Shown in pieces: positions 60,619-64,000 of a stretch of 64,000 nt of DNA (its first letter is position 1; every line of letters starts with the position of its first letter). Under the pieces are notes generated by a model. The model was given only the letters and a program-made list of their open reading frames with translations, had not been told where the DNA came from and made no database searches. The translations under genes and the position numbers were made by a program. Origin of the DNA: Roseobacter sinensis. GTDB lineage: Bacteria; Pseudomonadota; Alphaproteobacteria; Rhodobacterales; Rhodobacteraceae. The stretch covers positions 124,001-188,000 of the forward strand of contig NZ_JALIEB010000007.1 of the NCBI RefSeq assembly GCF_025755255.1, in the 5' to 3' direction.

Positions 60619-61484
60619 CCGACGACCGGACCAATGACGCAAACGCTCCCGAAATGATCGAGGATACCGTCTGGGAACAGGAAGTGGCCTTCATTGACTC
60701 GGTGCCGCGCTGGATCGCGATGACCTTCGTCTTCGTGGTCTTCATCGGTACCTGGGATCTGGTCACCCGGCTGGGTCTCGTCTCGCCGATCATCCTGCCG
60801 ACCCCCTGGGAAACCTTCGCCGATATGGTTTTTGTCGGTCAGAACCTCGCAACCGGAGGCTATATGCTCGCAGCACTTTGGATCACCATCAAGGAGGTGA
60901 TCTACGGCTTCGCACTCGCCATCGCCATCGGGTTCTCATTGGGCGTGCTGGTCGGCGAAACAGCCTTCGGAGAAAAGGCCGTCATGCCCTATCTCGTCGC
61001 CATCGATACGATGCCCAAAGTGGCCTTCGCACCGCTTTTCGTGGCCTGGTTGGGGTTCGGCATTGAATCCAAGGTGGCGCTCGCTGCCTTCATCGCAACC
61101 TTCCCGATTGTCGTGGGCACGGCCGCTGGGCTGCATGCCGCCGATGAAAACGCCCGCATGCTGTTCAAGACCATGGGAGCGAGCCGTATCCAGACGCTGA
61201 TCAAGATGAAGCTTCCAAGCGGCCTGCCGCAGATCTTCACCGGCCTCAAGATCGGCGCTGTCGGTGTCATGGCCGGTGCGATCACGGGCGAATTTCTCGG
61301 CGGCGGAAAGGGCTTCGGCGAGTTGATCCGCGTTGCTGCGTCTCAGCTGAACACTCCGCGTGTTTTCTCTCTGATCCTCTATCTCAGCCTTGTCGGGCTG
61401 GCGCTCTATTTGATTGTGCAGCGAACGCAACGAACGGTCGTGTTCTGGCAGAAGGAAACAGTGGAATCCTACGATGCCGGATGA
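60615..61484 (+). CDS. ABC transporter permease (SsuC/TauC-like)
   Basis: 289 aa with a GTG start at 60615 (GTGA overlap). About six TM helices, with the EAA-type cytoplasmic loop near TMGASRIQTLIKMKLPSGLPQI. An acidic N-terminal tail (EMIEDTVWEQEVAFID) precedes TM1. The stop overlaps the following dehydrogenase gene by 11 bp, so transport and oxidation are likely linked. Confidence 0.94.
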   Translation: MTDDRTNDANAPEMIEDTVWEQEVAFIDSVPRWIAMTFVFVVFIGTWDLVTRLGLVSPIILPTPWETFADMVFVGQNLATGGYMLAALWITIKEVIYGFALAIAIGFSLGVLVGETAFGEKAVMPYLVAIDTMPKVAFAPLFVAWLGFGIESKVALAAFIATFPIVVGTAAGLHAADENARMLFKTMGASRIQTLIKMKLPSGLPQIFTGLKIGAVGVMAGAITGEFLGGGKGFGELIRVAASQLNTPRVFSLILYLSLVGLALYLIVQRTQRTVVFWQKETVESYDAG

Positions 61485-62541
61485 CGGCACCATCGACGTG
61501 GGGACGCTCTGCGAATTCGTGGCTTGCGCACTCATGTCTCACGACGTCCCGGAGGCGGACGCCGGCAAGGTCGCAACCCTCATGGTCGAAGCCGACATAT
61601 ACGGCTACGAAACGCACGGTGTCTTCCGTCTTCGGCAGTATCTGGCGCGTCTGGCCGGAGGCGGATGCAACCCCAGGCCGGACATTTCCGTCGCGCAGGA
61701 AACCGTCGCCACCGCCCTGATTGACGGCGACAACGGCTTGGGCCACCTGGCCATGGCCACCGCGCGCGATTTGGCCATCCAGAAGGCGGGGGCGGCGGGG
61801 ATCGGCTGGGTTGGCGTGCGGCGTGGCAATCATGCGGGACCCTTGGCGCTCTACGTCCGCCCGCAAGCCGAGGCGGGTCTTCTGGGGATGGCCGCGGCTG
61901 TCGGCAGCGCGAACCACGTGCCGCCCTACGGCGGCAGCGATCTTCTTCTTGGCACAAACCCGATTGCCTTTTCGGCACCCTCAGGTGGCGACGATCCTTT
62001 TGTCTTCGACATGGCCACGACTGTAGCGGCGATGGGGAAGATCAAGACACTGCTGCAACAGGGCAGACCGATGCCGGAAGGCTGGATGGTGGGCCGCGAT
62101 GGGAAGCCGCTGACCGACCCGGCCCGAAAGTCGGAGGGCTTCCTTCTGCCGATCGGTGGCGCGAAAGGTTTCGGGTTGTCTGTGGCAATTGGCTTGATGG
62201 CCGGCGTCCTGAACGGTGCGGCATTCGGCTCGGACGTGGTCGATTTCACGAAGGACACGATCTCGCCCACGAACACAGGTCAGGTCGTGATGGCTCTGGA
62301 CCCGAAAGCGTTCGGTGTCGGTGACGAGTTCGCCGAAGAAGTGGCGCGCGTCTTCGATGAGATGCGTGCGTCTCCCCCTCTGCCGGGTCATGACCCGGTC
62401 AGGCTTCCGGGCGACGGCAAATCTGCGCTTGCCGCGACGCGTCGTACCGAAGGTTTGACGCTCAATCCGGCGCTTCGCGCCGATCTCAACGCCCTCGCGA
62501 TCGGTTGCAATCTGGCTCCGCCCTTTCCGAAATATGCCTGA
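61474..62541 (+). CDS. Malate/L-lactate/ureidoglycolate dehydrogenase family (Ldh2)
   Basis: 355 aa from ATG 61474, inside the permease 3' end. VEADIYGYETHGVFRLRQYL with the catalytic-histidine region, VRRGNHAGPLALYV, LLLGTNPIAFSAPSGGDDPFVFD and GFLLPIGGAKGFGLSVAIGLM are family features. These NAD(P)-dependent enzymes oxidise (S)- or (R)-2-hydroxy acids such as malate, lactate, sulfolactate or ureidoglycolate. It ends 24 bp before a decayed insertion sequence. Confidence 0.92.
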   Translation: MPDDGTIDVGTLCEFVACALMSHDVPEADAGKVATLMVEADIYGYETHGVFRLRQYLARLAGGGCNPRPDISVAQETVATALIDGDNGLGHLAMATARDLAIQKAGAAGIGWVGVRRGNHAGPLALYVRPQAEAGLLGMAAAVGSANHVPPYGGSDLLLGTNPIAFSAPSGGDDPFVFDMATTVAAMGKIKTLLQQGRPMPEGWMVGRDGKPLTDPARKSEGFLLPIGGAKGFGLSVAIGLMAGVLNGAAFGSDVVDFTKDTISPTNTGQVVMALDPKAFGVGDEFAEEVARVFDEMRASPPLPGHDPVRLPGDGKSALAATRRTEGLTLNPALRADLNALAIGCNLAPPFPKYA

Positions 62542-62565
62542 ATTGTGCAAAGGGAGCGGACCTGC

Positions 62566-63067
62566 GTCCAAAGCGCGCTTGTTTGGCCGCCCGCAGCAAC
62601 CTGCCAGCCCCTCTTCGCGATAATGCCGCACCCATGTCATGTGGGTCACCTCCCAGCCCTCTCTGGCCGGACGGATGCCGAAGCAGTGATACTCGAACCG
62701 CGGGCGGGCGTAGGCCAATCCACGTCGCCGCTTTCGCAAGCCCTCATCCCCTGATCGTGTGTGTGATGCCGACGGGCTGACCGGTGCAAGCCCGCCGACT
62801 GGCATCGGACGTTCGCCATTTTTGTCGCGAAAGCCTCGAGCGCAGCGTTTCCGACCGGGCCGTCCGGCTACGAGGGGTGTTCTCGTTTACCAATGCGCAC
62901 GACTTCTTTGCATCCGACGCGCTCGTGCCGCCCAGCTTTGCTTTGTGTTTGTGGAGCCCGGCATCGCTGATCCCGGACATGCCGCAGAGCGTCCAATCTT
63001 CAACCCCTGCCTTGAACTGCTTGAGCGCTCCAATGAGCTGTTCATCAAAATAACCTGCGATCCGCAA
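62566..63067 (-). pseudogene. Decayed IS3-family transposase (orfA and 5' part of orfB)
   Basis: Minus-strand frame 63067-62744 encodes an OrfA-like protein: FDEQLIGALKQFKAGVEDWTL, then GISDAGLHKHKAKLGGTSASDAKK and a LVNEN-like segment, which parallels the HTH of IS3 OrfA. A second frame (about 62805-62566) contains ARPRFEYHCFGIRPAREGWE, then VRHYREEGLAGCCGRPNKRAL, parallel to the N-terminal part of OrfB. The DDE integrase core is missing and residues are degenerate, so it is inactive. The remnant is cut 24 bp from the Ldh2 stop codon. The exact inverted ends are not visible. Confidence 0.8.
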
Positions 63068-63429
63068 CTCATCCCGTGCTCAGCCCCATCATCACCACCT
63101 TAACGGTCCTGCTTCGGGAGGATGCGTGGCCTCCAAATCCAACAAGGCCGCGCGCGCGGGCTGCATGACTGACGCTGCGTAGGGCACGCCGACGGGTAAG
63201 TTGCCCCCTTTAGGCCGGACATCCAAATTCACTACCGATTTGGCATGGATCGAACGAAGCTGAAGTTGCAAGGCTGATCGGCACGGGCGGAGGGCACCTC
63301 ACGCAACATCAATACTGTTGTGAAGCTGCTGAAAACGGCGACCGCGTCGAAGATTGCTTTCCCGACTTGGAATTGCGCGGGAGTTGCCGCGCCGGTACAT
63401 TTCTTCAAAACCACCTGCAGGAGCGCTCA
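63068..63429. other. Non-coding or degenerate interval
   Basis: About 360 bp between the IS remnant and the cupin gene. Short interrupted frames only; I recognise no gene. The last 15 bases contain the cupin ribosome binding site (AGGAG, about 63419-63423). Confidence 0.45.
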
Positions 63430-63894
63430 GTGCCAAAAGTGATCGTCAATGACCTCCCAACATACGACGGGCCCGACGCCGCTGCAGCTTTTGCCGGCCC
63501 ATTAGGTGACTACATTGGACGTGCGATTTCCAAACACCATGGGCTAAACCATCTTGGTGCGAATATTGAAACGCTGATGCCGGGAGCATCTTCCTCTCAT
63601 CGTCATTGGCATGATCGCACCGACGAGTTGGTCGTTGTTCTCGATGGTCATCTGGTCCTCGAAGATGACGCGGGCAGCACTGATCTCGGCGCAGGTGATG
63701 TCGCCGTTTTTCCGGCAGGCGATCCCAATGGACACTGCATTACGAACAGATCGAATGCACCGGCCACATTCCTGGTCGTCGGCACCCGCGATGCGGAAGA
63801 TCGCTGTTTCTACGCTGACATTGATCTCGTCTTGCACCCCGATGGAAGGCTGACGCATCGAGATGGAGAAGACCCCGCCCAGGGCAATCGTTAG
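63430..63894 (+). CDS. Cupin-domain protein
   Basis: 154 aa from GTG 63430, preceded by AGGAGCGCTCA; a TTG start at 63367 is less likely. The cupin core has LMPGASSSHRHWHDRTDELV (His and Glu of motif 1: HRHWH...E), LVLEDDAGSTDLGAGDVAVF and PNGHCITNRS (motif 2), so a metal site is likely. Single-cupin proteins include dioxygenases, isomerases and sensors; no specific activity can be read. It is the first intact gene after the IS remnant. About 106 bp of unassigned sequence follows to the window end. Confidence 0.85.
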   Translation: MPKVIVNDLPTYDGPDAAAAFAGPLGDYIGRAISKHHGLNHLGANIETLMPGASSSHRHWHDRTDELVVVLDGHLVLEDDAGSTDLGAGDVAVFPAGDPNGHCITNRSNAPATFLVVGTRDAEDRCFYADIDLVLHPDGRLTHRDGEDPAQGNR

Positions 63895-64000
63895 GGCCGC
63901 GACCCGAAAGCGGGATGGGACAGTTGTTCGCGAAGGAGCGGTGAAGATGAGGTTTTGCGTTGAAAGCAGAAGCCGGAATCTCCCACAGCTAAACGAGGCC

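Noticed and set aside
1-64000. CRISPR arrays, prophage modules, toxin-antitoxin pairs, restriction systems
   Set aside because: No regularly spaced repeats, phage structural genes, paired small toxin/antitoxin genes or methylase/nuclease genes were seen in reading the window.

Overview
The window reads as a gene-dense, GC-rich chromosomal segment of an alphaproteobacterium, most likely of the Rhodobacterales (Roseobacter/Rhodobacter group). The evidence is a GcrA cell-cycle regulator, an opgC-opgG-opgH osmoregulated glucan operon, a BLUF photoreceptor, the infA-maf-RNase E/G-yacG string and the typical usp-nfu-GFA-tsaB neighbourhood. No species can be named from sequence reading alone.

Layout. 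1-9.2 kb: core and housekeeping genes: tsaB (cut by the window edge), a GFA-type zinc protein, nfu, a universal stress protein, a BLUF protein, a class IV aminotransferase, an M48 lipoprotein protease, a small tandem-repeat protein, a CDGSH iron-sulfur protein, rimO and an AsmA-like protein. 9.3-12.4 kb: a kpsT-kpsE-kdsA operon for Kdo-linked capsule export without its permease kpsM. 12.6-18.5 kb: an ArsR/ArsP-like permease pair, a UDG-like protein, SseB-like, YHS, rhodanese and esterase genes, then a TetR gene facing a membrane gene that carries two palindromic operators. 18.6-23.2 kb: the opgCGH operon. 23.3-28.3 kb: a TTC38-like TPR protein, a CoA-transferase overlapping a ThDP enzyme, and gcrA. 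28.7-40.9 kb: argD-argF, Nudix, acetyltransferase, hrpB, meaB, rpmB with a clear terminator, a sirtuin, a LysR/nitrilase divergon, then infA-maf-RNase E/G-yacG. 40.9-44.9 kb: the complete Anbu cluster (ATP-grasp, alpha-E, transglutaminase, Anbu).

At 45,157 lies tRNA-Phe(GAA), and the character of the sequence changes after it. About 750 bp with no convincing gene is followed by an accessory catabolic block (46-62.5 kb). This holds a CoA-transferase/enoyl-CoA hydratase/GntR/FAD-FeS dehydrogenase operon, divergent from an aminotransferase-TRAP transporter operon. Next comes a second GntR system with two fumarylacetoacetate-hydrolase-family enzymes, an ABC importer and an Ldh2-type 2-hydroxyacid dehydrogenase. 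The block ends in a decayed IS3-family element and a cupin gene. Its content (two importers, oxidases of probably opposite 2-hydroxyacid stereochemistry, an aminotransferase, CoA activation and hydration, two C-C hydrolases, two regulators each with a palindromic candidate operator) suggests uptake and breakdown of a small organic acid whose identity I cannot determine. Position next to a tRNA and the IS remnant suggest acquisition by transfer.

The strongest non-coding signals are perfect hairpins at the 3' end of rimO, a REP-like palindrome present at two gene ends with a compensatory base-pair change, and several perfect operator-like dyads upstream of regulated genes.
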